A DNA stretch of 64,000 nucleotides from SIG299 sp045531955 (GCA_045531955.1 JAZSFC010000020.1:69861-133860); one strand, 5' to 3'. Positions 54,368-63,979 are shown, counted from the first letter of the stretch. The notes: generated by a model from the letters alone, not told the origin. Numbers and translations: made by a program.

Positions 54368-55672
54368 TTATTCTATCTTAATTTTACTGTAATCCACTTC
54401 CCGTTTTTCCCGGGAGATGCCGCCGCTCATGTGGTCCAACGCGGGCCTTGCGGGACCGCTTTCGGCGCGGTGTGGACCGGTCTTTGGCGCAAACACCGCC
54501 CGCATGACGGAATCGTTGCCGAACCGGTCGCGGATGGCATCCACCGTGCGGTCCACCGCCATTAGTTTTTCATAGTCAATTTCATCAAATATGGTAAGCT
54601 GCCGCATCAGGTCGTTCTCCTGTACACGACTGGTGTGAATGCCCAAATGCCGGATGGGCCTGCCGTTCCACAGCTCATCAAACAACTCGCTTGCCGCCTT
54701 GTGGATTTCCCCGGTGATGTTGGTTGGTGTGGTTATCACCTTTTGATGAGAGCAGTAGGTAAGGTCCGTAAAGCGGATGCCCACCGCTATGACCGTGATG
54801 CGCACATCGTCCTTTCTGAGGCGGTTTCCCAAGGTTTCCGAAAGGGACAACAGCACCGTTTTAGCGGTATCTGCATCCACCACGTCAAAGGGAGTGGTGG
54901 TACTGTTGCCATACCCTTTATTGGCCGGCGGTGTGGACAGGACCGGACTTACATCGATTCCGTTGGCAAAGCCCCAGATGACTTCGCCCTGCTTTTTTAA
55001 AATGGTGCGCAGCCACGCCGGGTCACTGCCTGCCAGCTCCCCGATGGTGCGGATGCCCATGGTAAATAATTTCTTTGCGGTGGCACGGCCGATAAAGAAC
55101 AAATCCGACACCGCCAGCGGCCACATTTTTCTTTCCATCTCATGGGGATATAAGGTGTGGACCCGGTCCGGCTTCTTAAAATCGCTTGCCATTTTTGCCA
55201 GCAGCTTGTTGGTGGAAATGCCGATGTTGACCGTAAACCCAAGCTCCTCCCGGATGCGGTTTTTGATGATATGAGCCGTTTCTTCCGGAGTGCCGAACAA
55301 ATGGCAGGTGGCCGTCATATCCACAAAGGCTTCGTCAATGCTGTACTGCTCCACCACGTCCGAATATTCCCGCAGTATCCCCATAAACGCTGCCGAGCAC
55401 TGCTCATACAAATTATAATTGGGCGGCACAATAATGAGGTCCGGACACTTTTGCTTTGCCTCTGCCAAAGATTCCCCGGTTTTGATATTGTACTGCTTGG
55501 CCGGGATGGACTTAGCCAGAATAATGCCGTGCCGCATGGTGACGTCGCCACCCACGGCGGACACCTGCTCCCGAAGGTCCACCTTTCCCCCTTTGTGATG
55601 CAGCCGGTAGACCGCCTCCCAGGAAAGAAAGGCGCTGTTGACATCTATGTGATATATGATTCTATCGAACAT
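54368..55672 (-). CDS. dinB: Y-family DNA polymerase (DNA polymerase IV)
   Basis: 434 residues. Low-fidelity polymerase that copies past lesions. Palm-domain acidic residues are in YHIDVNSAFLSWEA and YSIDEAFVDMT. A thumb with helix-hairpin-helix (FFIGRATAKKLFTMGIRTIGELAG) and a little-finger domain follow. ATG 55672 has AGGAGG upstream; the longer open frame reads through the intergenic region. GC content is higher in this gene than in its neighbours. Confidence 0.93.
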   Translation of the reverse strand: MFDRIIYHIDVNSAFLSWEAVYRLHHKGGKVDLREQVSAVGGDVTMRHGIILAKSIPAKQYNIKTGESLAEAKQKCPDLIIVPPNYNLYEQCSAAFMGILREYSDVVEQYSIDEAFVDMTATCHLFGTPEETAHIIKNRIREELGFTVNIGISTNKLLAKMASDFKKPDRVHTLYPHEMERKMWPLAVSDLFFIGRATAKKLFTMGIRTIGELAGSDPAWLRTILKKQGEVIWGFANGIDVSPVLSTPPANKGYGNSTTTPFDVVDADTAKTVLLSLSETLGNRLRKDDVRITVIAVGIRFTDLTYCSHQKVITTPTNITGEIHKAASELFDELWNGRPIRHLGIHTSRVQENDLMRQLTIFDEIDYEKLMAVDRTVDAIRDRFGNDSVMRAVFAPKTGPHRAESGPARPALDHMSGGISREKREVDYSKIKIE

Positions 55673-55752
55673 TTGTTTGCCTCCTGTGAGGCTAATTATA
55701 GCAAACAATTTCCCGAAGCGCAACCCCGAACATTCCAATTTCCACAAAATAC

Positions 55753-55777
55753 AAAAAGGAGATGATTTCTCATCTCC
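55753..55777 (-). terminator. Terminator after the SRAP gene
   Basis: Leftward GGAGATGA-GAAA-TCATCTCC followed by TTTTTGTATTTT, between the SRAP gene stop and the dinB start. Confidence 0.88.
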
Positions 55778-55785
55778 TCCCACTG

Positions 55786-56367
55786 TTAAAATAACGTTAA
55801 TTGTTCGAATTCGGTTGTGCGGTTTAACTGACACGGCACTTTGCCAAGAAACTCCCCGGTTTTGCTGCCTTCCGTCAGCCAGGGCAGAATTTCCTCTTTT
55901 TCCAGAATCAGCGGCATCCGGTCATGTACCGGTTCCATGGATTCATTGGCTGCCGTGGTGAGAATCACAAACCGGTCTCCGTCCTCATACTTGCTGTAGA
56001 TACCGGCCATGTAAAGAACCGGGCTGTCTTTTCTGGTAAAGGTACTCTTTTCTTTCTGCCTGTTCCACTCGTAGAAGCCTGCCGCAGGAATCACCAGCCG
56101 CCTGTGCTCTACCGCCTCGCAAAACATCTTTTTGTCCATGGCGGATTCGCTTCTGGCATTGATTACCAGCTGCTTGTCCATAAAACCCGGCATACCCCAG
56201 CGTTTTACCTCACAGCGCAAATCACCCCCGGATGCCACCAGTACCGGCGCACACTCCGTCGGATGGATGTCCCTTGCCGCTTCTTTTTTCAGCTGCTCAT
56301 CCACGCTGCGGACAATTTTTTCGATTTCCTTTGCCGTTTCATCATCTACATAATATCTGCCACACAT
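55786..56367 (-). CDS. SRAP-family abasic-site processing protein (YedK/HMCES)
   Basis: 193 residues. Crosslinks to abasic sites in single-stranded DNA through its second residue. The catalytic Cys2 (MCGRYY), Asn and Glu in INARSESAMDKKMF / FYEWNR, and His in VHDRMPLIL are all present. Its position beside dinB and ogt fits a DNA-damage role. Confidence 0.94.
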   Translation of the reverse strand: MCGRYYVDDETAKEIEKIVRSVDEQLKKEAARDIHPTECAPVLVASGGDLRCEVKRWGMPGFMDKQLVINARSESAMDKKMFCEAVEHRRLVIPAAGFYEWNRQKEKSTFTRKDSPVLYMAGIYSKYEDGDRFVILTTAANESMEPVHDRMPLILEKEEILPWLTEGSKTGEFLGKVPCQLNRTTEFEQLTLF

Positions 56368-56385
56368 AGCACCTGCTCCATTTTC

Positions 56386-57150
56386 TTAATTAAACCCTTT
56401 CCCCACCAAAAACTCATAACTGGTCTTCATGCACTCAAACGGATCGGTGCGGCAGGTATCCTGCTCTACAAAGGCCCACTTAGCACCGGACTCCTCACAG
56501 GCTGCAATGATGGCATCCCAATTTAAGTTTCCGACACCGATTTCGGCCATTTCCGTGGTATTGTTCGGATTCACTCTTAAATCCTTGAAATGAATTGCCA
56601 TGATGCGGTTGCCGTGCTTTTTGATAAACTCTTCCGGAATCACTCCGCCTACCCAAAGCCAGTACACATCCACAATCAGCTTAAATTCCTCCGGGTCGGT
56701 TTCCTCCACCAGACGGTCCATGACATACTTGCCGTCAAGCTTGGAAAACTCAAAGGCATGATTATGATATCCAAAATACAGGCCCTCCGCGCGGAGTCTT
56801 TTTGCAATGGCATTTGCCTCCCGGATAAACTCAGTTACACTCTCGCTTGTTTCGGCAATTTCAAACGGCATCATACCCAGGCCGCAAAGCTCACTGCCCA
56901 GGGTCTTGTTATACTCGATAACATCCTCCAGGTTTTCCCTGAAATCCTTCCACGACCGGTGGGTGAGCATTACCTCTAACCCGTACTTGTCAAGGATAGG
57001 CTTCATGTCGGACGCTTTCAGCGGCGTACCGGAAATCTGCACGATTTTGTATCCCATCTCGCTGACCTTACGGCAGGTTTCCTCGAAATCTTCAACTGTC
57101 TGGATAAACTCTCTTAATGTAAAATACTGTGCTCCTATTCTTTTGTCCAT
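56386..57150 (-). CDS. Sugar phosphate isomerase/epimerase-like TIM barrel protein
   Basis: 254 residues, same superfamily as the product at 49645 but only distantly similar. Metal-site blocks are FGYHNHAFEF, LIVDVYWLWVGG, MAIHFKDLRV and VEQDTCR. Such proteins often act as inosose or hexulose isomerases. Its start overlaps the Nudix gene by 16 nt. Confidence 0.87.
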   Translation of the reverse strand: MDKRIGAQYFTLREFIQTVEDFEETCRKVSEMGYKIVQISGTPLKASDMKPILDKYGLEVMLTHRSWKDFRENLEDVIEYNKTLGSELCGLGMMPFEIAETSESVTEFIREANAIAKRLRAEGLYFGYHNHAFEFSKLDGKYVMDRLVEETDPEEFKLIVDVYWLWVGGVIPEEFIKKHGNRIMAIHFKDLRVNPNNTTEMAEIGVGNLNWDAIIAACEESGAKWAFVEQDTCRTDPFECMKTSYEFLVGKGFN

Positions 57151-57539
57151 GGTGGAAGTTCCTCCTGTATCTTTTTAATTAGTTCGATGTCTGCCGGAAG
57201 CCACTCCACATCGAAGAGTTCTTCCTTGGACAGCCATCTGGCCGCCGCATGTTCCTTAAGTTCCAGCTCACCGGACACCACGCTGCACCAGTAGCATCTC
57301 ATGGAAAGATGAAAGGTTGGATAATCGTATTCTACGGTTTCAACCAGGTCTCCCACTGCAATTTCTGTGTTCAGTTCCTCGCGGATTTCACGGACAAGTG
57401 CTTCTTCCGGTGTTTCCCCCGGTTCAATTTTTCCGCCCGGGAATTCCCAGCCACCGGCAAAGGAGCCGTGGGCACGTTGGGTGGCGAAGATGCGGTTGTT
57501 TGATTTAATTATGGCGGCTACGACGTGGATGGTGTGCAT
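57135..57539 (-). CDS. Nudix hydrolase, MutT-like
   Basis: 134 residues. The Nudix box GX5EX7REXXEE is complete (GGKIEPGETPEEAL followed by VREIREEL). The early AAIIKSNNRIFATQRAHG block and W-E-F-P-G-G site resemble 8-oxo-dGTP-type MutT proteins. It is translationally coupled to the downstream isomerase by overlap. Confidence 0.93.
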   Translation of the reverse strand: MHTIHVVAAIIKSNNRIFATQRAHGSFAGGWEFPGGKIEPGETPEEALVREIREELNTEIAVGDLVETVEYDYPTFHLSMRCYWCSVVSGELELKEHAAARWLSKEELFDVEWLPADIELIKKIQEELPPWTKE

Positions 57540-57599
57540 TGATAATTCCTTTCTTTATTCCATACAAAATATTAGTTACTAATAAATAAAAATCTTCAC

Positions 57600-58061
57600 T
57601 CATAACATCTTTTTAACTTTCATAATACATGCTGTATATTTTCTGAAATACTCGCTTCCATTGTCGCATGGAGTTTTTAACGCCGAATATTCAATCGTTG
57701 TCTTTGCTAAATCATGAATAACATCATTTCTTGTGTTTCTCCATGCTTGAATATCGTCAATTAAATTTGAATCAATTAACTCAACCTGCAAATAATTCGT
57801 CAATTCGTCAACCGACACTTTTGTAGGAACAATTGCTAAGGTTTTACTAATAATACTGTTTTTCAGATATGTTAAACACTGAAACAATTTATCCTTATTC
57901 CTATAAGGAATACCCAGTTTATCTAATAGAGAATATGTTCTCTCCTCCATTAAAGCATACGTTATTGCCATCGCTTCTATGTAGTAATCTTTTTTTCGTG
58001 CCTCATCTAATCTTGCTATTAAAAATTGAAATCTTTTACCTTTTTCGTTAACTCTTGGCAT
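57600..58061 (-). CDS. HEPN-like protein of the defence cluster
   Basis: 153 residues, all-helical. Residues AWRNTRNDVIHDLA contain R-x4-H, the catalytic pattern of many HEPN RNases, in the expected last helical region; the N-terminal helices (YYIEAMAITYALMEERTYSLLDKLG) also fit a HEPN/cell-death-type fold. ATG 58061 follows an AGGAAA site. It stands downstream of the McrB/McrC genes, separated by a divergent small RNA. HEPN proteins often serve as toxins or effectors; this assignment rests on the motif and context only. Confidence 0.5.
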   Translation of the reverse strand: MPRVNEKGKRFQFLIARLDEARKKDYYIEAMAITYALMEERTYSLLDKLGIPYRNKDKLFQCLTYLKNSIISKTLAIVPTKVSVDELTNYLQVELIDSNLIDDIQAWRNTRNDVIHDLAKTTIEYSALKTPCDNGSEYFRKYTACIMKVKKML

Positions 58062-58065
58062 ACTC

Positions 58066-58094
58066 TTGCACTTTCCTCTCAAATTTGCTATAAT
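58066..58094 (+). promoter_or_regulatory. Rightward promoter between McrC-like and HEPN-like genes
   Basis: -35 TTGCAC (58066-58071), 17-bp spacer, -10 TATAAT (58089-58094), pointing against both neighbouring genes and directly into the hairpin-rich segment that ends in a terminator at 58164. Confidence 0.75.
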
Positions 58095-58100
58095 ATGTTT

Positions 58101-58164
58101 GCATATAGGTTGGGTTCGATGCCTGCCTATATGTAGGAGAGAAGTTTTCACTTCTCTCTTTTTT
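58101..58164 (+). ncRNA. Candidate 64-nt small RNA antisense to the HEPN leader
   Basis: Predicted from the promoter at 58066-58094. The RNA has an 8-bp hairpin CATATAGG...CCTATATG (58102-58133) with a 16-nt loop. A 9-bp terminator hairpin GAGAGAAGT-TTTC-ACTTCTCTC (58137-58158) follows, with six T. No open frame. It is transcribed opposite to the McrC-like and HEPN-like genes and lies over the HEPN mRNA leader, so it could repress that gene by antisense pairing, as in type I toxin-antitoxin pairs. The existence of the RNA is inference. Confidence 0.5.
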
Positions 58165-58182
58165 ACTCTAAAACTGTATTTT

Positions 58183-60648
58183 CTACAACCAATCCTTTAG
58201 TTTACTAAACACTGCACTCGGTTTTCTTGAAAAAGATTCCACTGTTACCTGCTCCACAATTCTGTCAGAAGCAATCACCTGGATATTTCCGTTTTCTAAT
58301 ACAATCATTTTATCATTGTACATGAAACCATTCGTGTTCTCTTCATCATTAACTGCAGAATCCTGAGACAAGCGCTTAAGTTCTGTATACAAACGGTACT
58401 CTTCCGCTGTCTTAATCCGCAAATCCGGAACCTCTGAGCAATGCTGTAATAAGAACATATTTGTAAAGAACGGAAAATCCCTTACCTCCTTAGCCACAAG
58501 AGGAACATTCATTTCTTTCCATTCTTTGATTTCGAAACGATAATACAATTCGTCGGAATTCTTTGGTATTTCCCTAATTTCACTTCTTTTTACCAAGCTA
58601 CATCTGATGACTTCACCATAGTATCGAATACCGGCTTCTTTTCCGAAAAGATTGATAGATTGATAAATTGCCACGTAATGAATAGGTAAATCAGATTCAA
58701 TGATTCGAGCCGCAGGAATATGATAAAACTTATGCTTTAAGCATGTTTCTAATTGGCTCTTGTTTCGTAATGCACCTACTAATACCTCTCTTCGCTTCCA
58801 ATCAGTTTTTGCCAGTTTGTCCTCAATTCCTCTTGGTAATGTAGCACGCTCAAATGCAGAATCCGGAGAATCTGATATCAGTGCATCCAACATATCCTTC
58901 ACCATACCGGTTGCAGATGGTAAGAATGGCAAACCACCGATGTTAACTTTGTCAATACTCTCAAAAAACTTATGTGTACGATACTCTTCTTCATTTGAAT
59001 ATGGGAATAACACGTATGCTCCGAACATTGTTCTCTCAAATGGCTCAGCTCCGTTTTGATACACAATCGCATCGCGGTATCTGTGCATAGTATTAATATC
59101 ATCTACTTCTGGTCCCGGTTTATGAGAAATAGAAGCGTAGTAATCTGTTCCCTCTAATGCCGGATTCACACGATACTTCGCATCAAATACATATTCATAC
59201 TTAACCTTCTTACCTTCTCTATTAACAGTCTTTTTCTCAAGGGAAAGCACATTATCCGGCTTCTGCGCCACTGTCGGAACATGCCCTGTTTTAGGATTAT
59301 ACGACAGCGTAATTACTTCTCCATTTTCCGGATTACGATATTTTACGCTGGACGATGCACCTTTTACCAATGATACAAATAATCCGTTTCCTTGTACTTT
59401 TACAATGTCCTGTGATATCAACTGGTATTTATCCTTCATCATACTGTTCAGTTTAATGAAGCACCAATATTCGTATAATAAAGCCAAATCTTTTACTGAA
59501 ATGTTAAACACATCACCGGTAATTGATAATCCTCTTAACAGCATAAGATAATACTTGTACAAATCCCTGTATCCGGGTGCCATAGAAAAGACTAATGACA
59601 TACCGGAAGACGCTTCTTTTGCATTTACTTCCGCAAGAAATGTCGTATTACAACGACGATTTAGCTCCATAGTCATGGAGTCAATTTTATCAATTACCGC
59701 CTGATCTTCTTTTCTCTGAAGTCGCATATAATTCTTTTTGAAAGTTTCCAATTTTCTTGCTGTAGATTGCAAAATATGCTTGGTCAATTGATTTTCTTTT
59801 GTATTATATGTGACCTGTCTTTTTACACTCAAAGCGCGTTCGACAAGAATGCGTCCATCCACCTTTTTTGCCTGGTCTGGATGTTTTTCAATCCAGCGAA
59901 TGGTTCTTGCATCTGTTTTCTTAACCTTATGACTTGGCATAACCTCGTGAGTAGTCTCCAATACATGATGAGGCTGCGACATAATAATATCTGCTGCGCA
60001 TAAAAAGTCCTTATAAATCTTATTTATAACTGCAAAAAATTCTACCGGACTGCTATTTACTCTATCACTCTGCTGATAGCCTAAATAAGTCTTTTTTAAG
60101 AAGTCAAATACCACGTTGTAGACTTCCTTTGTAACATCTTCTACAATGTGTTTATAATCTTCTTTATAATCGATTTTAGTTGGAAACACTTCTAAAATTA
60201 GGCGCAAGTAATTAGAGCCATCTACTTGGATTACCAAATCGGAATAACCGATTTCATTTCCAAAGTTAATGACACCTGATAAAATTTCATGATTTCTACT
60301 TGCACGAGTTACTTTATTACGAACATTAATATTGTCATGCCAAAATGCAATCTTGTGTTCATCGTTACCTTCAATAAGAATTTCATATTGCTGCTGTTCA
60401 TAGAACATCGGCATTATGGAATATTCGCCGGTATAAATTCCACCATTTATCATTGAAAACTTTGGAACCTCACCATCACACAATGTTAATTCAAATTCAT
60501 CACTACAATGAATCTTTAAGGACGAATCTCCCTCTGAATATTCTATTCCTTGAAAATTTGGATGTGTTGCTTTTCCCTTAATGGTCACATTGACTTTTTC
60601 AGTTCGAATATAAAGTAATTCATTAGAGCCAATATGCTGTGAATCCAT
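58183..60648 (-). CDS. McrC-like DUF2357 protein with PD-(D/E)XK nuclease domain
   Basis: 821 residues, much longer than E. coli McrC (about 350). The N-terminal and central parts match DUF2357-type proteins, with helical segments LVERALSVKRQVTYNTKENQL. The C-terminal nuclease core shows QKPDNVLSLEK and YVFDAKYRV (PD...DxK) near residues 466-490. It would be the cutting subunit driven by the McrB-type GTPase upstream, with which it overlaps by 26 nt. It is typical of two-gene modification-dependent restriction systems. Confidence 0.85.
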   Translation of the reverse strand: MDSQHIGSNELLYIRTEKVNVTIKGKATHPNFQGIEYSEGDSSLKIHCSDEFELTLCDGEVPKFSMINGGIYTGEYSIMPMFYEQQQYEILIEGNDEHKIAFWHDNINVRNKVTRASRNHEILSGVINFGNEIGYSDLVIQVDGSNYLRLILEVFPTKIDYKEDYKHIVEDVTKEVYNVVFDFLKKTYLGYQQSDRVNSSPVEFFAVINKIYKDFLCAADIIMSQPHHVLETTHEVMPSHKVKKTDARTIRWIEKHPDQAKKVDGRILVERALSVKRQVTYNTKENQLTKHILQSTARKLETFKKNYMRLQRKEDQAVIDKIDSMTMELNRRCNTTFLAEVNAKEASSGMSLVFSMAPGYRDLYKYYLMLLRGLSITGDVFNISVKDLALLYEYWCFIKLNSMMKDKYQLISQDIVKVQGNGLFVSLVKGASSSVKYRNPENGEVITLSYNPKTGHVPTVAQKPDNVLSLEKKTVNREGKKVKYEYVFDAKYRVNPALEGTDYYASISHKPGPEVDDINTMHRYRDAIVYQNGAEPFERTMFGAYVLFPYSNEEEYRTHKFFESIDKVNIGGLPFLPSATGMVKDMLDALISDSPDSAFERATLPRGIEDKLAKTDWKRREVLVGALRNKSQLETCLKHKFYHIPAARIIESDLPIHYVAIYQSINLFGKEAGIRYYGEVIRCSLVKRSEIREIPKNSDELYYRFEIKEWKEMNVPLVAKEVRDFPFFTNMFLLQHCSEVPDLRIKTAEEYRLYTELKRLSQDSAVNDEENTNGFMYNDKMIVLENGNIQVIASDRIVEQVTVESFSRKPSAVFSKLKDWL

Positions 60649-62767
60649 CCTCTTCGAATCTCCTTACCATAAAAGCAATCTTTTCTGCACTCTTTCTATA
60701 CTTACAATCTGATTTCTGTGCTGCTTTAAACATCTTAGAACTTATATCATCGCTTTCTGTCTGGTAACTTTCATACTCTCCGGCACAACGCTTAAATAGC
60801 TCACAAAGCATGTTCTTTACAGCTGCACTACTTCCCTGGATTCTAGGTAAGATTTTCTGCATAATTTCGTTATCAAATGCTTCATTTCTGTTAAGTAATT
60901 CCGCATTTTTATTATTAAGCATATAAAATACTATCTCATCACGCACACGATAACCTACATGTGCATTTGCTTTTTCAAGAACCTTGTTAATCTCCTGAAG
61001 TTCTACACATAACTCATTAACATATATTTCTTCGCTTGCACACTGACTGAAAAATATGTAGTCTGCTTTTATGAAATCATTTCCCAAATTCATTGGCTGT
61101 ACTTCATTGAATGGAACGGCAGGCACAGACAAAAAGTCCACTGTGGAAAATTCAATCGTATTTGCACGATCCAATACTTTTCTACTGAACGGAAATGTCG
61201 TTTCATCCATATTAACGGTTCCTACAATATACAAATTTTCTGGGATTATCAATGTACCATACTTCTTCGCTGCTTCCTCATCTATTCCATATGCATTTTC
61301 TAAGACGAGCGGGTCTGTAACTACTCTTCCATCTTTTAATTCCCGCGTTTCAATTACGGACAAAATATCGCTAAAATAGTATTCGACTCTTGCCAGATTC
61401 ATCTCATCAAGACAAAGAAAATAAGGAACCTCCGGATGATCTTGCGCATCTTTCACGAAATCAATAATTGCTCCAGGAATAAATTTATCATTCAAATTTA
61501 CATGTCCAAACAAATCAGAGGAATCAGACCAATCCGGTCTCACAGATACTAGCTTATATCTGCCATTTTCTGCCGTTGCACCGATTGCCTCTGCGAACAA
61601 TCTAACCAACCTAGTCTTACCAGTTCCGCTTGTACCCGCTAATATTACAAATGGTTTTGATTTAAGGCTGAGGTAATAATTCTCTATCAAACCTTCGTCA
61701 AATGAGAAGCCCTTGGCTTCAATATATGTATTGATGCGTTGTAAAATTTCCTTTGTAGACAACTGTTCCTCACCTCTTTCATAATTCGGATCGATACCGG
61801 ATAAGTCAATTTCCTTAAGCGCCTCATGCAATTCAGTTCTAATACGATATAAATAATTGTCTTGGCTTCCACCTCTATACTTTCCCACAAACGGAATTGG
61901 AAAATAACGTTCTTGGTCGCCGTCCATGCACGCCTTTAAGCCAAAACGCTTCTTTACTCTTCGCCCAAGATTCATTGCACATCCGGAATAAGCAGATGGA
62001 TGACCACCATAAATATCCGATAGCTGTTTGCAACTTGCCTCACCGCCCAATTCCATCATGCCTTTCAACATTTTCATCGGGGACGAATGATTTGGAAGTT
62101 CAACTTCAAGAATATATTTTTTCCAATCATCTTTAGTTAAGTTTAAAGGATATTCCTCCTGCGAAGGCCACCATTTATTATCATCTTCACTATGTACATA
62201 ATCTTTATAAATATGCATCATATTCCGTAAATCATTTTGAAGTTCTTCTTCAGTCGGAACTTCACCACGTTTGTATTTTTTATAAAAAATCATCCCTTCC
62301 TGATACAATTCTCCCAATTCCGTTAGAGAATCTCCCAGAAAAATCTTATCTGACGAAAAACCTCTACCATCAATTTTTTCTCGTATTCTAGTTGCATTAT
62401 CATGCATAATCTGTATTGTTTCTTTTTTTGAATGATTGTTTCTTATATCTGTACACCCCTGATTAAAAGAAAGATACAAGGATTCTCCATCCTTTGAAAG
62501 TAAGTAAACGATATATACTCCCTTTGTAGCACTCGTTGTTACGCTACGATCAAAAATACAAATCCAAGGAATCATTGCCCAGTTCCCTTGTCCCACACTT
62601 CCAGTTATCAAATATTCATCCGGATTTATCAACTTTGTATTATACAGCACATTTGGAATTTCATTTCTCACAAATACTCCAAACGGATGACCCGCAAAAG
62701 TTTCTTTTTTAGCTTCTACATAACTATCTAAAAATTTGTCAATTGCTGTTCTGAATTGCTGTTCCAT
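60623..62767 (-). CDS. McrB-like AAA+ GTPase with an N-terminal DUF3578-type domain
   Basis: 714 residues. The N-terminal 180 residues (FGVFVRNEIPNVLY, MIPWICIFDRSVTTSATKGVYIVYLL) match the DUF3578/MrcB_N domain that recognises modified DNA. A middle part follows, then the AAA+ motor: Walker A AGTSGTGKTRL (about residue 378), Walker B YFLCLDEMNLARVEYYFSD, and sensor block VGTVNMDETTFPFSRKVLDR. ATG 62767 has AAAGGAG 8 nt upstream. It should form hexamers that hydrolyse GTP and drive the McrC-like nuclease. It is AT-richer than the housekeeping genes to the left. Confidence 0.92.
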   Translation of the reverse strand: MEQQFRTAIDKFLDSYVEAKKETFAGHPFGVFVRNEIPNVLYNTKLINPDEYLITGSVGQGNWAMIPWICIFDRSVTTSATKGVYIVYLLSKDGESLYLSFNQGCTDIRNNHSKKETIQIMHDNATRIREKIDGRGFSSDKIFLGDSLTELGELYQEGMIFYKKYKRGEVPTEEELQNDLRNMMHIYKDYVHSEDDNKWWPSQEEYPLNLTKDDWKKYILEVELPNHSSPMKMLKGMMELGGEASCKQLSDIYGGHPSAYSGCAMNLGRRVKKRFGLKACMDGDQERYFPIPFVGKYRGGSQDNYLYRIRTELHEALKEIDLSGIDPNYERGEEQLSTKEILQRINTYIEAKGFSFDEGLIENYYLSLKSKPFVILAGTSGTGKTRLVRLFAEAIGATAENGRYKLVSVRPDWSDSSDLFGHVNLNDKFIPGAIIDFVKDAQDHPEVPYFLCLDEMNLARVEYYFSDILSVIETRELKDGRVVTDPLVLENAYGIDEEAAKKYGTLIIPENLYIVGTVNMDETTFPFSRKVLDRANTIEFSTVDFLSVPAVPFNEVQPMNLGNDFIKADYIFFSQCASEEIYVNELCVELQEINKVLEKANAHVGYRVRDEIVFYMLNNKNAELLNRNEAFDNEIMQKILPRIQGSSAAVKNMLCELFKRCAGEYESYQTESDDISSKMFKAAQKSDCKYRKSAEKIAFMVRRFEEDGFTAYWL

Positions 62768-62804
62768 AACCATTACTCCTTTCCGAAATACTTTCTCAGG
62801 TTAA

Positions 62805-63107
62805 TTACTCCTCATTTCCAACCCAATAAATTTTATCCTTAAACCCGCCTCGTTTTTCTCGCTTAGATTCTCTTACTTGCATTAATTCTTCCACGGTATA
62901 TCCTCTACCTTCACATATTGCAAATAGTACCTCAAGAACATCTGCCATCTCTTCAATAGACTTATCAGCTTGATACTCCGCTACCTCTTCGTTTAACTTC
63001 TTATCAAGTTCTTTCAAATAGTCGTCATTTGATAGGATTTCAATAATCGGAGTTTTACCATCGTTTTTTATAATTTCTGGAATTCTATCCCTCACTAATT
63101 TTCCCAT
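62805..63107 (-). CDS. MazG/PRA-PH-like nucleotide pyrophosphohydrolase
   Basis: 100 residues from ATG 63107 (63110 is equally possible). MGKLVRDRIPEII and LNEEVAEYQADKSIEEMADVLEVLFAI give the EExxE...ExxD metal site of the all-alpha NTP-PPase superfamily. The HNH gene's stop overlaps its start (TAATG). The enzyme would hydrolyse a (modified) nucleoside triphosphate. Its place in the restriction operon suggests a role in nucleotide-pool or signal control during phage infection, by inference. Confidence 0.88.
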   Translation of the reverse strand: MGKLVRDRIPEIIKNDGKTPIIEILSNDDYLKELDKKLNEEVAEYQADKSIEEMADVLEVLFAICEGRGYTVEELMQVRESKREKRGGFKDKIYWVGNEE

Positions 63108-63109
63108 CA

Positions 63110-63979
63110 TTACACCTCTTTCATTTTTTTCGGCTGCCAAATAGTATCATAACCATTTATCTTCGCCCAATAATAAACTGCCCTAAGATTTTGTGCACTG
63201 TAAGTACCCATGTCCTTTGCTTTTTCATTTACTAAAACAATCTTCTTGTTTCTGTCCAACAATTTTTCCAAATAAATGATTGATGCAAGTTTATCATTCT
63301 TTTGCAAATTACAAGTCGGACACGCTAGTACCAAATTCCACATCTTATCGTCTTTGATAAATGCTCTTGGAACAAAGTGATCTACATGTACTTTTTGCCC
63401 ATTATTCGATAGTTTCTTACCACAATAAAAGCAGCTTTCATTTTCAAATTCTTCAAATAGAACCCTTCGATAAATAGAAAGGTTTTCTCTTTCAGAACTC
63501 TTATCAATTTTTGTAAGTAGATGATCCATTACAGAGTCATCATTTATCTTTTCAAGATACTTCGCCCACTCATAATAATTCAGCTTTTCAATGGCTAACT
63601 TATGTTTGCAAATAAATTGATACATCTGTGGATTGATTTGCAGCCATTCTTCTTTTCTGGAAAACGAATAGAAAATCCCTTTTGTATCACCGAACAAAGC
63701 ACCTACAACATTTACTTTGCATTTGCTCTTAATCCTCTTGCAGACCTCTATCTTGGCTTCATCAGAAATACTTTCAAAAGGAATCTCCGGTGTTATTGTA
63801 TATTTCACCGCTGTTAAATTTAATGCTTGCTCCAAATATGTACCATTTGAGCGCTCACTAACAGGCTGTTGTCTGATTCCATGCTTTAATACCAGATTCC
63901 AATACACCTCTGTAAAAGTTCCAAAAAGCTGGTCAAAGGTCAATGTCAGATTTTCATCTACGTTATAAAGGTTGTCCAT
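63110..63979 (-). CDS. HNH endonuclease
   Basis: 289 residues. An unrecognised N-terminal part of about 170 residues is followed by a zinc-bound HNH nuclease: CFYCGKKL, HVDHFVPRAF, and WNLVLACPTCNLQKND. It is coupled to the MazG-like gene by a TAATG overlap and so to the McrB/McrC genes. The start ATG 63979 is near the window edge and has only a weak ribosome site. An upstream gene may overlap it. Confidence 0.9.
   Translation of the reverse strand: MDNLYNVDENLTLTFDQLFGTFTEVYWNLVLKHGIRQQPVSERSNGTYLEQALNLTAVKYTITPEIPFESISDEAKIEVCKRIKSKCKVNVVGALFGDTKGIFYSFSRKEEWLQINPQMYQFICKHKLAIEKLNYYEWAKYLEKINDDSVMDHLLTKIDKSSERENLSIYRRVLFEEFENESCFYCGKKLSNNGQKVHVDHFVPRAFIKDDKMWNLVLACPTCNLQKNDKLASIIYLEKLLDRNKKIVLVNEKAKDMGTYSAQNLRAVYYWAKINGYDTIWQPKKMKEV

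Noticed and set aside
58105..58130. GGGTTCGATGCC resembles a tRNA T-arm
   Set aside because: No acceptor, D or anticodon arms around it; the segment fits the small two-hairpin RNA better.
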